Assembly: GCF_003205295.1 (NCBI RefSeq)
Contig: NZ_QJRP01000003.1
Coordinates: 186,001-250,000 of the forward strand
Source of the DNA: Pseudomonas mosselii
Lineage (GTDB): Bacteria > Pseudomonadota > Gammaproteobacteria > Pseudomonadales > Pseudomonadaceae
Direction: 5' to 3'
Length of the DNA: 64,000 nucleotides
Part shown: piece after piece, positions 47,459 through 57,640 of the stretch
Numbering within the stretch: the first letter of the stretch is position 1
Layout of the letters: every line of letters starts with the position of its first letter
Position numbers and translations under genes: made by a program
The notes under the pieces: generated by a model
Databases searched by the model: none
Seen by the model: only the letters and a program-made list of their open reading frames with translations
Told to the model about the DNA's origin: nothing

Positions 47459-49146
47459 TCAAGGCACCGGCAATCGTCATTCTCGGCCCGGGCAGCCTGG
47501 CTACCGCGCAGCGAATCCAGCAACGTTATCCACAGGCCGTGATCCATGGCCTGCAAGGGCGTGTGGAGGGTGCCGACCAATACTACGCAGTCTTCGGCGA
47601 CACCCTGCGCGAGCTGTATCAACAAGACACGCCGATCATCGCCTTGTGCGCGGCGGGTATCGTGATTCGCACCCTGGCGCCGCTGTTGAGCGAAAAAGGC
47701 GTCGAGCCACCGGTGCTGGCCGTGGCCGAGGACGGCAGCGCCGTGGTGCCGCTGCTCGGTGGCCTGGGCGGGGTCAATGTCATGGCCCGCGAAATCGGCG
47801 AGGCACTGGGTGTAAGCGCGGCAATCACCACCAGTGGCGAGCTGCGCTTCGGCACCTGCCTGCTCAACCCGCCCGAGGGTTATGCACTGGCGGACCTGGA
47901 ACAGGGCAAGCGCTTCGTCTCCGACCTGCTGGCGGGTGAAACCGTGCGTGTCGAAGGCGACGCGCCGTGGCTCGAGCACGCGCAGTTGCCCGCCAGTGAC
48001 GATGCGCAACGCACTATCCACGTGGGCAGCGCACTGCGTCCGGCCAGCCGTGACGAACTGGTGATCCACGCGCGTTGCGTGGTGGTGGCGGTTACAGTCG
48101 GTAGCGCTGACCTGGCGCAACAGGTGCGCGAGGAGCTGCTGCGAGCGAACATTGCCGAGCCCGCGTTGGCCTGCCTGCTGGCGAGCGAAGCCGAGATGGC
48201 GGAGCCGACGCTGCACGAGGCTGCCCAGGCGCTGAACGTCGCCCTGCGCTTTGTCCCGGCCGCCGAGAGCCTGGAGCGGATGCTGGCTGATGCATTGCCG
48301 CAAGCGCGTCTAGGTTCGTCCGTGGGGCTCGCCCACGCCGTTGCCGCGGCACCGGTCGACATCGACCGCGTTGGCCGTCGCCGGGGTCGCCTGGCCGTGA
48401 TCGGCTTGGGCCCTGGTGCCGCCGAGCTGATGGTGCCGGCGGTCAAGGCCGAGCTGGCGCGCGCCCAGGATGTGCTCGGTTACGAAACCTACGTGCGCAT
48501 GGCCGGCCCCTTCCGCGACGATCAAGTGCTGCACTGCACCGACAACCGCGAAGAGATGCAGCGCGCCCGCCATGCCTTCGAGCTGGCGGCCCAGGGCCGT
48601 TCGGTGGTGGTGGTGTCGTCGGGTGATCCGGGCGTATTCGCCATGGCCGCCGCAGTGCTCGAAGCGTTGCACGAGTCCAGCGACCCGGCCTGGCAGAGCG
48701 TCGAGTTGGAGATTCTTCCCGGCGTCTCGGCCTCGCTGGCCACCGCCGCGCAAGCGGGGGCGCCGCTGGGGCATGATTTCTGCGTGATGTCGCTGTCGGA
48801 CAACCTCAAGCCCTGGTCGATCATCGAGAAGCGCCTCGACCTGGCGGCCCAGGCGGATCTGGTGCTGGCGTTCTACAACCCGATCTCCAAGGCCCGGCCT
48901 CATCAGTTGGGCGGGGCGCTGGAGGTGGTACGTCGTCATCGCGACGCAGGCACCCCCGTGGTGCTGGGCCGTGATATCGGCCGGCCGGGCCAGACCCTGC
49001 GGGTAGTGACCCTGGGCGAGCTGCTGCCGGAGATGGTCGACATGCGCACCATGGTGCTGGTCGGCTCCTCGACCACCTGCACCTTCGCCCGGGCCGACGG
49101 CGGCCAGTGGGTGTACACGCCGCGCTGGTATCCCGCCAAGCCCTGA
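47455..49146 (+). CDS. cobJ: CbiG/CobE-CobJ fusion: precorrin-3B C17-methyltransferase
   Basis: 563 residues, about twice the length of single-domain CobJ. N-terminal part (1-300) is CbiG/CobE-like: [56 protein letters not shown]-terminal part (about 318-563) is the CobJ methylase: [63 protein letters not shown]. It performs ring contraction by C17 methylation; the CobE-like half may bind an intermediate. Start ATG 47455 within the cobI stop; an ATG three codons upstream is an alternative. Confidence 0.92.
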   Translation: MIKAPAIVILGPGSLATAQRIQQRYPQAVIHGLQGRVEGADQYYAVFGDTLRELYQQDTPIIALCAAGIVIRTLAPLLSEKGVEPPVLAVAEDGSAVVPLLGGLGGVNVMAREIGEALGVSAAITTSGELRFGTCLLNPPEGYALADLEQGKRFVSDLLAGETVRVEGDAPWLEHAQLPASDDAQRTIHVGSALRPASRDELVIHARCVVVAVTVGSADLAQQVREELLRANIAEPALACLLASEAEMAEPTLHEAAQALNVALRFVPAAESLERMLADALPQARLGSSVGLAHAVAAAPVDIDRVGRRRGRLAVIGLGPGAAELMVPAVKAELARAQDVLGYETYVRMAGPFRDDQVLHCTDNREEMQRARHAFELAAQGRSVVVVSSGDPGVFAMAAAVLEALHESSDPAWQSVELEILPGVSASLATAAQAGAPLGHDFCVMSLSDNLKPWSIIEKRLDLAAQADLVLAFYNPISKARPHQLGGALEVVRRHRDAGTPVVLGRDIGRPGQTLRVVTLGELLPEMVDMRTMVLVGSSTTCTFARADGGQWVYTPRWYPAKP

Positions 49147-49158
49147 GCGTAGCCGGGG

Positions 49159-49755
49159 TCAGGGCAGCAGGTAGCCCTTGATCCCGGTGAAGATGATCTG
49201 CGCCGCCAGGGCACAGACGAACAGCCCCATCAGGCGGCTGACGATCTGCAGGCCCTGGTCGCCGAGCAGTCGCTCGATACGGTGCGAAAGGTACAGCACC
49301 AGGCCGACGGTGAAGCTGGCCAGGGCGATGCTGACGATGGCCAGCAGCTTGTCGTCCCAGTGCGGCTGGCCTACCCCCATCACCAGCAGCGCACCGATGG
49401 TGCCCGGGCCGACCGTCAACGGAATGGTCAGCGGCACGATGGTCACGTCCTGCTGCACGTTGTCGGTCTGCACCGCCGACTTGCCCTGGGCCATGCCCAG
49501 CGCCGAGATGAACAGCACCGAGCCCGCGCCGATGCGAAAGGCGTCGGCGGTGATGCCGAACACGCCGAAGATCACCCGCCCGAACAGATAGAGCAGCACG
49601 CTGGCCACCAGCGTGGCGATCGCCACGCGCCAGGCCAGTTGCTTGCGTTCCTTGCTGGAGTGGCCGCGGGTCAGGCCGATGAAGCACGACAGCACGAAGA
49701 ACGGGCTGTAGAGCACGAGCATTTTCAGGTAGACGCTGAACAACTCATGGAGCAT
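49159..49755 (-). CDS. MarC family membrane protein
   Basis: 198 residues with six membrane helices. Family motifs: VPLTIPLTVGPGTIGALLVM and RLMGLFVCALAAQIIFTGIKG. MarC/NAAT proteins are of uncertain transport function despite the old antibiotic-resistance name. Start ATG 49755 (MLHELFSVYLK) with a weak ribosome site. Convergent with cobJ; only 12 bp separate the stops. Confidence 0.87.
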   Translation of the reverse strand: MLHELFSVYLKMLVLYSPFFVLSCFIGLTRGHSSKERKQLAWRVAIATLVASVLLYLFGRVIFGVFGITADAFRIGAGSVLFISALGMAQGKSAVQTDNVQQDVTIVPLTIPLTVGPGTIGALLVMGVGQPHWDDKLLAIVSIALASFTVGLVLYLSHRIERLLGDQGLQIVSRLMGLFVCALAAQIIFTGIKGYLLP

Positions 49756-49852
49756 GGGGGCAGGTCCGCGGCGGTGAGATGCCACTGTATAGCACGGATC
49801 CTGTAGGAGATCGCTCAGCTCTTCGGGCTACGCTGTCGTGCAGGGAACCGTC

Positions 49853-49975
49853 CTCTGTGGGAGCGGCCTTGCGTCGCGAAAGGGGCGCGCAGCGGCCCCA
49901 GGTTCTAAGCCACCCTCGAAATTGCCGGGGCTGCTACGCAGCCCTTTCGCGACGCAAGGCCGCTCCCACAGGGGC
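49853..49975. repeat. REP pair
   Basis: Two inverted REP elements (GGGAGCGGCCTTGCGTCGCG and inverse) with flanking GGGCTGCTACGCAGCCC hairpin, upstream of marC and downstream of retS. Confidence 0.8.
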
Positions 49976-50016
49976 TAGCTAAATCAATGAGTTACGGTTT
50001 GTTCCATGAGAGCGCT

Positions 50017-52782
50017 TCAATCGAGAGGGGCGGTGACCACCTGCCGCTGCCCCGCCCAGAACTGGATCAGCTCGCGCAACTGCGACAGCTCCACCGGCTT
50101 GGCCATGTGCCCATCCATGCCAGCCAGGCGCGCGCGCTCCTTGTGCTCGTTGAGAATGTGCGCGGTCAGTGCCACCACCGGGGTGCGCGGACGCTGGTTG
50201 GCGGACTCCCAGGCGCGCAGTTGCTGGGTGGCGGAGAACCCGTCGAGCACCGGCATCTCGCAGTCCATCAGCACCAGGTCGTAGTGCTTGGTCTTCATCG
50301 CCTGCAGGGCTTCTTCGCCGTTGCTGGCAGTATCCGGCTCGAGGTTGAGCTTGCCGAGCATGCCGCGGATGACCTTGGTCGAAATGCTGTTGTCCTCGGC
50401 CACCAGGATGCGGAAATCGCCGGGCAGGTCCAACGCTACCGGGGTACCGACCGGCAGCGGCGGCGCGGCCAGCTCGCGACCGCGCAGGGCAAGTTCCTCG
50501 GCGAGGGTGGTCTTGAGCGTGTAGCCGGCCACCGGCTTGGCGAGGATGCGCTTGACCCCGGCGTTGCGGGCAATGATCTTGCTCGGCGCATTGCTGATGC
50601 CGGTGAGCATCACCACCAGGATGTCGTGGTTCAGGCTCGGATCTTCCTTGATCTTGGCCGCCAGCTGCATGCCGGTCATGCCGGGCATGTTCTGGTCCAG
50701 CAGCACTGCGTCAAAGTAGTCGCGCAGGTGCGCCTTGGTGCGCAGCAGCGCCAGCGCTTCCTTGCCCGACGGCACTGCGCTGACGTTCATGCCCCAGGCG
50801 CTGCATTGCTGCACCAGGACCTTGCGGCAGGTGTCGTTGTCGTCGACCACCAGCACCCGCGCATCGCGCAAAGGGCCGTCGAGGTCGGTGGCCGGCTGCT
50901 CCAGGCGCTGCGGATCCAGCGGCAGGGTCAGCCACAGGGTGTTGCCCATGCTGGTGCTGGTCTTGATGCCGAACTCGCCCTGCATCAGGCCGATCAGCTG
51001 TTTGGCGATCACCAGGCCCAGGTGGCCGCCGAGCTTGTTGCTGGAGAGGAAGTGGCGGCTGTGCAGTTCGGCCTGCAGCAAGGCGTCGCGCTCGGCGGGC
51101 GGCATGGGCTCGCCGCTGTCCTGCACGGCGATGCGCAGGCGCGGGCTGTCGCCGCGCTGGTCGAGGGCCACCACCAGCAGGATCTCGCCCTGGGTGGTGT
51201 TCTTCAGGGCGTTGTCCAGCAGGCTCGACAGGGCCTGGCGCAGGCGTGTCGGGTCGCCGCTTACCACCCTGGGCACCTGGGGCTGGGTGAAGCTGATCAG
51301 CTCGATGTTCTGCTGCTCGGCCTTGGCCCGGAAGATGTTCAGGCAGTCCTCGATCAGGGCGTTGAGGTCGAACTGCACATCGTCCAGCTCGATCTGGCGC
51401 GACTCGAGCTTGGAGATGTCGAGGATCTCGTTGATCAGGGTGAGCAGTTCGTTGCCGGCGCTGTGGATGGTCTGCACGTAATCGCGCTGCTTGACCGACA
51501 GCGGCGTGCCCAGCAGCAGCTCGGTCATGCCCAGCACGCCGTTCATGGGGGTGCGGATCTCGTGGCTGATCTTGGCCAGGAACTCGGCCTTGGCGTTGAT
51601 TTCGGCGTCGCTCGCGGCCAGGGCGCGGCTGGCGCGGAAGCGCTCCTCGCTGATCCGGCGCAGGCGCTCGCTGACCGCGAGGTTGAGCAGCAAGCCGCTG
51701 ACCACGGTCAGCGCCATGAGGATGCACAGCAGCCAGGGCGTGGGGGTACGGGTCAGGCCCAGCAGGGCCGGGAGCAGCACCAGGCCGCCGAGGTTGAACA
51801 CCAGCATCGCCACGGTGAACAGTCGCGCCGGGCCGTAGCCCTTGTACCAGTGATAGCTGCTGACCAGCAGCATGCTCACGCTGCCCAGGGCGAGCAGGGC
51901 GTAGGTCATCAGGTTCAGCGGCAGTGTGTCGACGAACAGCAGCACCAGGCCGCTGACCGCGGCCACCACCATTTCCATCTGCAGCAGGCGGTTGAGCCGC
52001 GCCGAACTGCAGGGGGAGAAGAAATGCAAGGTGAAGTACAGCCCGGCCAGGCCTGCCAGCACCAGGGTCAGGTAGGCCGCCGGGGTCTGCGCGCTGTGCC
52101 ACAGCTGCCACCAGGGGCCGCTGAGATTGAGCAGGATCAGCGCGCTGAGCAGCATCAGGCCGTGGTACAGCGCCAGGACCAGCGTGGTGCTGGAGCGTGA
52201 ATAGGCGAAGCGGATCAGGTTGTGCAGGATCAGCATCACCAGCCCGCCGAACAGCAGACCGAACAGCAGCGACTGGCGCTGGTCGGCGGCGGCGTGGGCG
52301 GTGGACTCGACGCTGATAGCCGGGCGCAGCTGGTGTTCGGAGACCAGCCGCAGGTAGATGTCCAGTGGCTGGCTGCTGTGCGGCAGCGGCAGCACATGGT
52401 CCCGGCCGCGCTGGGTCGGGCTCAGGCCATCGCCCTGGCGGCCATTGTGCAGCTGGCGCAGCAGCTTGCCGCCTTCGAGGGCGTAGAGGTCCAGGCGCGA
52501 CAGGTCGGGGGCGAAGATGCGGACCAGTTGCTCCTGGTCGTGCGGTTCCAGGCGGTAGTGCAGCCAGAGCGCCTGGTCGGGGAGGGCGGCATCCAGTTCG
52601 TCGAGGGCCAGGGGGCTGAACTGGTTGCGGTAACGTTCGGAGCGTACATCGGACAATTGCAGGTTGGCCTGTTCATCGAGCAGCGCCGACCAGCCTGCGG
52701 CCTGTTCGGCGTGTGCCGGGAGCAGGCAGAGCAGGGTCAGCAGGCTGACGATCAGGGCTATGGCAATCCGAAGCCGACGCAC
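50017..52782 (-). CDS. retS: Hybrid sensor kinase RetS
   Basis: 921 residues. Signal peptide (1-25), periplasmic 7TMR-DISMED2 sensor (about 40-165), seven membrane helices (about 170-385), HisKA with His407 (KISHEIRTPMNGVLGM), HATPase (about 505-622) and two receivers with phosphoacceptors Asp696 (LLDQNMPG) and Asp840 (LMDCEMPV). This layout and the neighbouring purD-purH-fis-dusB order match P. aeruginosa RetS. The ATP-lid DSGEP lacks the second glycine of DxGxG, consistent with an atypical kinase. RetS binds GacS and restrains the Gac/Rsm switch. Starts at GTG 52782 with AAGGG 8 nt upstream. Confidence 0.9.
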   Translation of the reverse strand: MRRLRIAIALIVSLLTLLCLLPAHAEQAAGWSALLDEQANLQLSDVRSERYRNQFSPLALDELDAALPDQALWLHYRLEPHDQEQLVRIFAPDLSRLDLYALEGGKLLRQLHNGRQGDGLSPTQRGRDHVLPLPHSSQPLDIYLRLVSEHQLRPAISVESTAHAAADQRQSLLFGLLFGGLVMLILHNLIRFAYSRSSTTLVLALYHGLMLLSALILLNLSGPWWQLWHSAQTPAAYLTLVLAGLAGLYFTLHFFSPCSSARLNRLLQMEMVVAAVSGLVLLFVDTLPLNLMTYALLALGSVSMLLVSSYHWYKGYGPARLFTVAMLVFNLGGLVLLPALLGLTRTPTPWLLCILMALTVVSGLLLNLAVSERLRRISEERFRASRALAASDAEINAKAEFLAKISHEIRTPMNGVLGMTELLLGTPLSVKQRDYVQTIHSAGNELLTLINEILDISKLESRQIELDDVQFDLNALIEDCLNIFRAKAEQQNIELISFTQPQVPRVVSGDPTRLRQALSSLLDNALKNTTQGEILLVVALDQRGDSPRLRIAVQDSGEPMPPAERDALLQAELHSRHFLSSNKLGGHLGLVIAKQLIGLMQGEFGIKTSTSMGNTLWLTLPLDPQRLEQPATDLDGPLRDARVLVVDDNDTCRKVLVQQCSAWGMNVSAVPSGKEALALLRTKAHLRDYFDAVLLDQNMPGMTGMQLAAKIKEDPSLNHDILVVMLTGISNAPSKIIARNAGVKRILAKPVAGYTLKTTLAEELALRGRELAAPPLPVGTPVALDLPGDFRILVAEDNSISTKVIRGMLGKLNLEPDTASNGEEALQAMKTKHYDLVLMDCEMPVLDGFSATQQLRAWESANQRPRTPVVALTAHILNEHKERARLAGMDGHMAKPVELSQLRELIQFWAGQRQVVTAPLD

Positions 52783-52918
52783 GACGAAATCCCTTCTTAG
52801 CTAATGTGCCGGATAACAACTATGCGCGGCGCGCCAAGGCGAAGGCAAGGCCCCGGCAGGGCCTTGACGACGAGCCGAAGGCCGCGCGCGCGGAGCGCCA
52901 CAGCCGTTCGGTACCCTT

Positions 52919-54214
52919 TTACTGCTGGTGCTCACCGCGCTCGCGGGCGATGGCCCGGTAGCCGATGTCGGTGCGGTAGAAGCTGGCGTCCCACTTGACC
53001 TGCTCGGCCAGGCGGTAAGCCTGCTGCTGGGCGGCCTCGACGGTGTCACCCATGGCGGTGGCGCAGAGCACGCGACCACCGGCGCTGACCACCTGGCCGT
53101 CCTTCAGCGCAGTACCGGCGTGGAACACCTTGCCTTCAAGCTTGGCGGCGGCATCCAGGCCGCTGATCGCGGCGCCCTTGGCATAGTCGCCCGGGTAACC
53201 GCCGGCAGCCAGCACCACGCCCAGGCTCGGGCGCGGGTCCCACTGGGCCTCAACCTTGTCCAGGGCCTTGGCGAAGGCGGCCTCGATCAGCAGCACCAGG
53301 CTCGACTCCAGGCGCAGCATGACTGGCTGGGTCTCCGGGTCGCCGAAGCGGCAGTTGAACTCGATGACCTTGGGGTTGCCCGCCTTGTCGATCATCAGGC
53401 CGGCGTAGAGGAAGCCGGTGTAGACATTGCCTTCCTCGGCCATGCCGCGCACGGTCGGCCAGATCACCTGGTCCATCACGCGCTGGTGCACGTCGGCGGT
53501 GACCACCGGGGCAGGGGAGTAGGCGCCCATGCCGCCGGTGTTCGGGCCGGTGTCCTTGTCGCCGACGCGCTTGTGGTCCTGGCTGGTGGCCATGGGCAGC
53601 ACGTTGTGGCCGTCGACCATGACGATGAAGCTGGCTTCCTCGCCGTCGAGGAACTCTTCGATCACCACCCGCGAGCCGGCTTCACCGAAGGCATTGCCGG
53701 CGAGCATGTCGCGCACGGCGTCTTCAGCTTCCTGCAGGGTCATGGCGACGATCACGCCCTTGCCGGCGGCCAGGCCATCGGCCTTGATTACGATCGGCGC
53801 GCCTTTCTCACGCAGGTAGGCCAGGGCCGGCTCGATCTCGGTGAAGTTCTGGTAGTCGGCGGTCGGGATCTTGTGACGGGCCAGGAAGTCCTTGGTGAAG
53901 GCCTTGGAGCCTTCCAGCTGGGCCGCGCCCTTGGTCGGACCGAAGCAGTCCAGGCCGCGGCTGCGGAACAGGTCGACCACGCCGATGACCAGCGGCGCTT
54001 CCGGGCCGACGATGGTCAGGTCGACGTTCTTCTCGGCGAAATCGGCCAGTTGCTCCAGGGCGGTGACGTCAATGGCGACGTTTTCGCACTTGGCTTCGGT
54101 GGCGGTGCCAGCGTTGCCCGGGGCAACGAAGACTTTCTCGACGCGTGGGTCCTGGGCGACTTTCCAGGCCAGGGCGTGTTCACGACCGCCGCTGCCGATG
54201 ATCAAAACTTTCAT
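52919..54214 (-). CDS. purD: Phosphoribosylamine-glycine ligase PurD
   Basis: 431 residues, ATP-grasp enzyme making glycinamide ribonucleotide in purine synthesis. MKVLIIGSGGREHALAWKVA, the ATP-grasp strand GAPIVIKADGLAAGKGVIVA and the Mg-binding EFNCRFGDPETQ are all present. Start ATG 54214. Follows purH by 181 bp with an inverted repeat in the gap. Confidence 0.95.
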   Translation of the reverse strand: MKVLIIGSGGREHALAWKVAQDPRVEKVFVAPGNAGTATEAKCENVAIDVTALEQLADFAEKNVDLTIVGPEAPLVIGVVDLFRSRGLDCFGPTKGAAQLEGSKAFTKDFLARHKIPTADYQNFTEIEPALAYLREKGAPIVIKADGLAAGKGVIVAMTLQEAEDAVRDMLAGNAFGEAGSRVVIEEFLDGEEASFIVMVDGHNVLPMATSQDHKRVGDKDTGPNTGGMGAYSPAPVVTADVHQRVMDQVIWPTVRGMAEEGNVYTGFLYAGLMIDKAGNPKVIEFNCRFGDPETQPVMLRLESSLVLLIEAAFAKALDKVEAQWDPRPSLGVVLAAGGYPGDYAKGAAISGLDAAAKLEGKVFHAGTALKDGQVVSAGGRVLCATAMGDTVEAAQQQAYRLAEQVKWDASFYRTDIGYRAIARERGEHQQ

Positions 54215-54300
54215 GTCAAAACCTCGAATTCTTTCGGACGGGAGGCAAAGCCTCACACTGTACGAGGTCGCAATGGAGCAGGTAGATGCAAGGCGGGGAC

Positions 54301-54348
54301 GGTTCCGATGAGCGCAGTTGCCTTATGGCAATGAGCATCAGCGGAACC
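54301..54348. promoter_or_regulatory. Long imperfect hairpin between purH and purD
   Basis: Outer arms GGTTCCG / CGGAACC, then GATG / CATC, inner TTGCC-TTAT-GGCAA. It lies in the purH-purD gap and might be a purH terminator, an attenuator or a processing site. No T-run on the minus strand side. Confidence 0.4.
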
Positions 54349-54395
54349 GGCCCCAACGCAGCAGATGCCTGCTTCAGTGCGGCCGATTGCCATAA

Positions 54396-56003
54396 TCAGT
54401 GGCGGAAGTGGCGCATGCCGGTGAATACCATGGCGATACCGGCTTCATCAGCGGCAGCTATCACCTCGGCATCACGCATCGAGCCACCCGGCTGGATCAC
54501 GGCGCTGATACCCACTTTAGCCGCATTGTCGATGCCGTCGCGGAACGGGAAGAACGCATCCGAGGCCATCACCGCGCCCTGCACCTGCAGGCCGGCGTGC
54601 TCGGCCTTGATCGCGGCGATGCGCGCGGAGTTGACGCGGCTCATCTGGCCGGCGCCGACGCCGATGGTCTGGCGGTTCTTGGCGTAGACAATGGCGTTGG
54701 ACTTGACGAACTTGGCCACTTTCCAGGCGAACACCAGGTCGTGCACTTCCTGCTCGGTCGGCGCGCGCTTGGTGACGATCTTCAGGTCGTCGGCGCTGAT
54801 CATGCCGATATCGCGGCTCTGTACCAGCAGGCCACCGTTGACGCGCTTGAAGTCCCAACCGGCGGCACGCTCGGCTGGCCACTCGCCGCACTCCAGCAAG
54901 CGTACGTTCTGCTTGGCGGCCACGACTTCGCGGGCGGCCTGGGAGATTTTCGGGGCGATGATCACTTCGACGAACTGACGCTCGACGATGGCTTTGGCGG
55001 TTTCGCCATCCAGTTCGCGGTTGAAGGCGATGATGCCGCCGAAGGCCGATTCGGTGTCGGTGGCGTAGGCCAGGTCGTAGGCCTTGCGGATGCCGCCTTC
55101 GTCTTCAGGCACCACGGCCACGCCGCAAGGGTTGGCGTGCTTGACGATGACGCAGGCCGGCTTGACGAAGCTCTTCACGCACTCCAGCGCGGCGTCGGTG
55201 TCGGCCACGTTGTTGAACGACAGCTCCTTGCCTTGCAGCTGGATGGCGGTGGAGATGCTGGCCTCGCCCTTCTTGGCCTCGACGTAGAACGCCGCGCTCT
55301 GGTGCGGGTTCTCGCCGTAGCGCATTTCCTGGGCCTTGACGAACTGGCTGTTGAAGGTGCGCGGGAACTCGCTGCGGTCTTCGGTCGACAGGGTTTGCTT
55401 GGCCTGGTCGATGGTGCCCATGTAGTTGGCGATCATGCCGTCGTAGGCGGCGGTGTGCTCGAAGGCCTTGAGCATCAGGTCGAAGCGCTGGGCGTAGGTC
55501 AGGCCACCGGCCTTGAGGCCCTCGACGATGCCGGCGTAGTCGCTGGCGTTGACCACGATGGCGACGTCCTTGTGGTTCTTCGCCGCCGAACGGACCATGG
55601 TCGGGCCGCCGATATCGATATTCTCGATGGCGGTCGGCAGGTCGCAGCCCGGCTTGCTGATGGTGGCTTCGAACGGGTACAGGTTGACCGCGACCAGGTC
55701 GATCGGCTTGATGCCGTGCTCGTTCATGATGGCGTCGTCGGTGCCGCGACGGCCGAGGATGCCGCCGTGGATCTTCGGATGCAGGGTCTTGACCCGGCCG
55801 TCCATCATTTCGGCGAAGCCGGTGTAGTCGGCCACTTCCACCGCGTTCACGCCATTGTCCTTGAGCAGCTTGTAGGTGCCGCCGGTGGACAGGATCTCGA
55901 CACCGAGCTGCTGCAGCTCACGGGCGAATTCGAGGATACCGGTCTTGTCGGAGACGCTGATCAGGGCGCGGCGGATCGGCAGGCGGGTAGTCTGGTCGGT
56001 CAT
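54396..56003 (-). CDS. purH: Bifunctional AICAR transformylase/IMP cyclohydrolase PurH
   Basis: 535 residues. N-terminal cyclohydrolase ([31 protein letters not shown]) and C-terminal transformylase (KYGENPHQ-like [47 protein letters not shown]). Last two steps to IMP. Start ATG 56003 with GGAATCTGAA upstream; an ATG four codons earlier is possible. It follows fis by 79 bp with a terminator between. Confidence 0.95.
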   Translation of the reverse strand: MTDQTTRLPIRRALISVSDKTGILEFARELQQLGVEILSTGGTYKLLKDNGVNAVEVADYTGFAEMMDGRVKTLHPKIHGGILGRRGTDDAIMNEHGIKPIDLVAVNLYPFEATISKPGCDLPTAIENIDIGGPTMVRSAAKNHKDVAIVVNASDYAGIVEGLKAGGLTYAQRFDLMLKAFEHTAAYDGMIANYMGTIDQAKQTLSTEDRSEFPRTFNSQFVKAQEMRYGENPHQSAAFYVEAKKGEASISTAIQLQGKELSFNNVADTDAALECVKSFVKPACVIVKHANPCGVAVVPEDEGGIRKAYDLAYATDTESAFGGIIAFNRELDGETAKAIVERQFVEVIIAPKISQAAREVVAAKQNVRLLECGEWPAERAAGWDFKRVNGGLLVQSRDIGMISADDLKIVTKRAPTEQEVHDLVFAWKVAKFVKSNAIVYAKNRQTIGVGAGQMSRVNSARIAAIKAEHAGLQVQGAVMASDAFFPFRDGIDNAAKVGISAVIQPGGSMRDAEVIAAADEAGIAMVFTGMRHFRH

Positions 56004-56031
56004 TTCAGATTCCATAACGCGGTGGAGTCAG

Positions 56032-56064
56032 CAAAAAAGGCGCCTTTTTGCATGAGCGCCTTTT
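56032..56064 (-). terminator. Rho-independent terminator after fis
   Basis: Minus-strand stem AAAAGGCGC / GCGCCTTTT with a loop of about 12 nt followed by a T-run (TTTTTT), 19 bp past the fis stop. Confidence 0.75.
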
Positions 56065-56082
56065 CTGGTTGGGGTTCTGGCC

Positions 56083-56403
56083 TTACAACAGATCGTACTG
56101 CTTGAGCTTCTTGCGCAGCGTGCCTCGGTTGAGTCCGAGCATCTCGCTGGCCTTGGTCTGGTTGCCCTTGACGTAGTTCATCACGCATTCGAGCAAGGGC
56201 GCCTCGACTTCCGAGAGCACCAGGTTGTACACGTCCGTGACGGTAGCGCCTTCCAGGTGGGCGAAGTAGTTGTGCAGCGCCTTCTCGACGCTGTCGCGCA
56301 GGGTCTGGCCCTCCTCGCTCGGCGTGTTCAGGTGCTGCTTGAGGTTGGCGTTGTCGCTCACGGGCGTTGTTCCACTCACTAATGTCTCGGTCATCATCGT
56401 CAT
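56083..56403 (-). CDS. fis: DNA-binding protein Fis
   Basis: 106 residues. The C-terminal helix-turn-helix [20 protein letters not shown] is diagnostic. A nucleoid protein that shapes DNA and activates stable RNA promoters. Follows dusB with an ATGA overlap (56400-56403), the conserved dusB-fis operon; Met3 or Met4 could also serve as start. A terminator follows. Confidence 0.94.
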   Translation of the reverse strand: MTMMTETLVSGTTPVSDNANLKQHLNTPSEEGQTLRDSVEKALHNYFAHLEGATVTDVYNLVLSEVEAPLLECVMNYVKGNQTKASEMLGLNRGTLRKKLKQYDLL

Positions 56404-57413
56404 GCGGCCACCCCTTGATCGTCCTCTGTCCCAAGGCTCTGTCGACGTTCGGCGAAAAACGCCTGAACGTTGGCGCACTGCGCTTGTGTGTCTTCCAAAG
56501 CGTTGAACCGGCTGCGGAACTCCTTGCCGCCGGGTCGGGTCGCCAGGTACCAGCCCACGTGCTTGCGGGCGATACGCACGCCCATCACATCGCCGTAGAA
56601 GGCGTGCAGCGCAGCCAGGTGCTCCAGCAGAATGCGTTCCACTTCGTCCAGCGCCGGTGCGGGCAGGTGCTCGCCCGTGCGCAGGTAATGCTCGATCTCG
56701 CGGAAAATCCACGGCCGCCCCTGGGCGGCACGGCCGATCAGCAGGCCGTCGGCACCGGTGGCGTGCAGCACCGCCCGGGCCTTTTCCGGCGAGGTGATGT
56801 CGCCGTTGGCGAAAACCGGGATCGACACCGCCTGCTTGATCTCGGCGATGGTGTCGTACTCGGCGTCACCGGTGTACAGGTCGGCGCGTGTGCGGCCATG
56901 CACCGCCAGCGCCTGGATGCCGGCCTGTTCGGCGATCTTCGCCACATTCAGGCCGTTCTTGTTCGCCCGGTCCCAGCCGGTGCGAATCTTCAGCGTCACC
57001 GGGATGTCCACGGCGCCGACAACGGCGTGGAGGATCTCGGTGACCAAGGCTTCATCTCTCAATAAAGCAGAGCCTGCGGCCTTGTTGCAGACTTTTTTCG
57101 CCGGGCAGCCCATGTTGATGTCGATGATCTGGGCGCCGGCCTCGACGTTGGCCCGGGCCGCCTCGGCCATCATCTGCGCGTCGCCGCCGGCTATCTGCAC
57201 CGAGCGCGGCTCGGGATCGCCTTCGTGGATGCGACGCAGGCTCGACTTGCGGCTGTTCCACAGGCGCATGTCGCTGGAGACCATCTCCGAGACCACCATG
57301 CCCGCCCCGAGGCGTTTGCACAGGGTGCGAAAAGGCTGGTCGGTGACGCCGGCCATGGGGGCCAGGATCAGGTTGTTCTGCAGTGTGTAAGGGCCGATGC
57401 GTACCGCCGACAT
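56400..57413 (-). CDS. dusB: tRNA dihydrouridine synthase DusB
   Basis: 337 residues, FMN-dependent TIM barrel. [38 protein letters not shown] with the active-site Cys, and [12 protein letters not shown] are the family motifs. Reduces uridines in tRNA with NADPH. Translationally coupled to fis. Confidence 0.95.
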   Translation of the reverse strand: MSAVRIGPYTLQNNLILAPMAGVTDQPFRTLCKRLGAGMVVSEMVSSDMRLWNSRKSSLRRIHEGDPEPRSVQIAGGDAQMMAEAARANVEAGAQIIDINMGCPAKKVCNKAAGSALLRDEALVTEILHAVVGAVDIPVTLKIRTGWDRANKNGLNVAKIAEQAGIQALAVHGRTRADLYTGDAEYDTIAEIKQAVSIPVFANGDITSPEKARAVLHATGADGLLIGRAAQGRPWIFREIEHYLRTGEHLPAPALDEVERILLEHLAALHAFYGDVMGVRIARKHVGWYLATRPGGKEFRSRFNALEDTQAQCANVQAFFAERRQSLGTEDDQGVAA

Positions 57414-57606
57414 AGGTGTTCCCTGTTGTGGGGCCGAATCATTGGAGTTCGAAAAAGGGATGGCATGATACCCGCTCTCGATGACCGGATAAAGATGAAT
57501 CTGGATAAAATCTGAACAGTTGCGGCGTTATGACCGATGCCGCGAGTCTCGGAAATTCAACCGTTCAGTTGAACCTGGAGCCGCTTTGCGGTCCGTTCGC
57601 GACACC

Positions 57607-57631
57607 GGCAAGCCCGTAGGGCGGGCTTGCC
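57607..57631. repeat. Inverted repeat after the DUF3426 gene
   Basis: GGCAAGCCCG / CGGGCTTGCC with a 5-nt loop, REP-like half-element, 10 bp past the stop of the minus-strand gene. No T-run. Confidence 0.5.
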
Positions 57632-57640
57632 GCTGGTCGT

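Noticed and set aside
49987..52200. 737-codon plus-strand open frame
   Set aside because: Antisense to retS; Gln/Ala/His-rich shadow translation.
57607..57631. Intrinsic terminator after the DUF3426 gene
   Set aside because: Good stem but no T-run on the relevant strand; recorded as an inverted repeat only.
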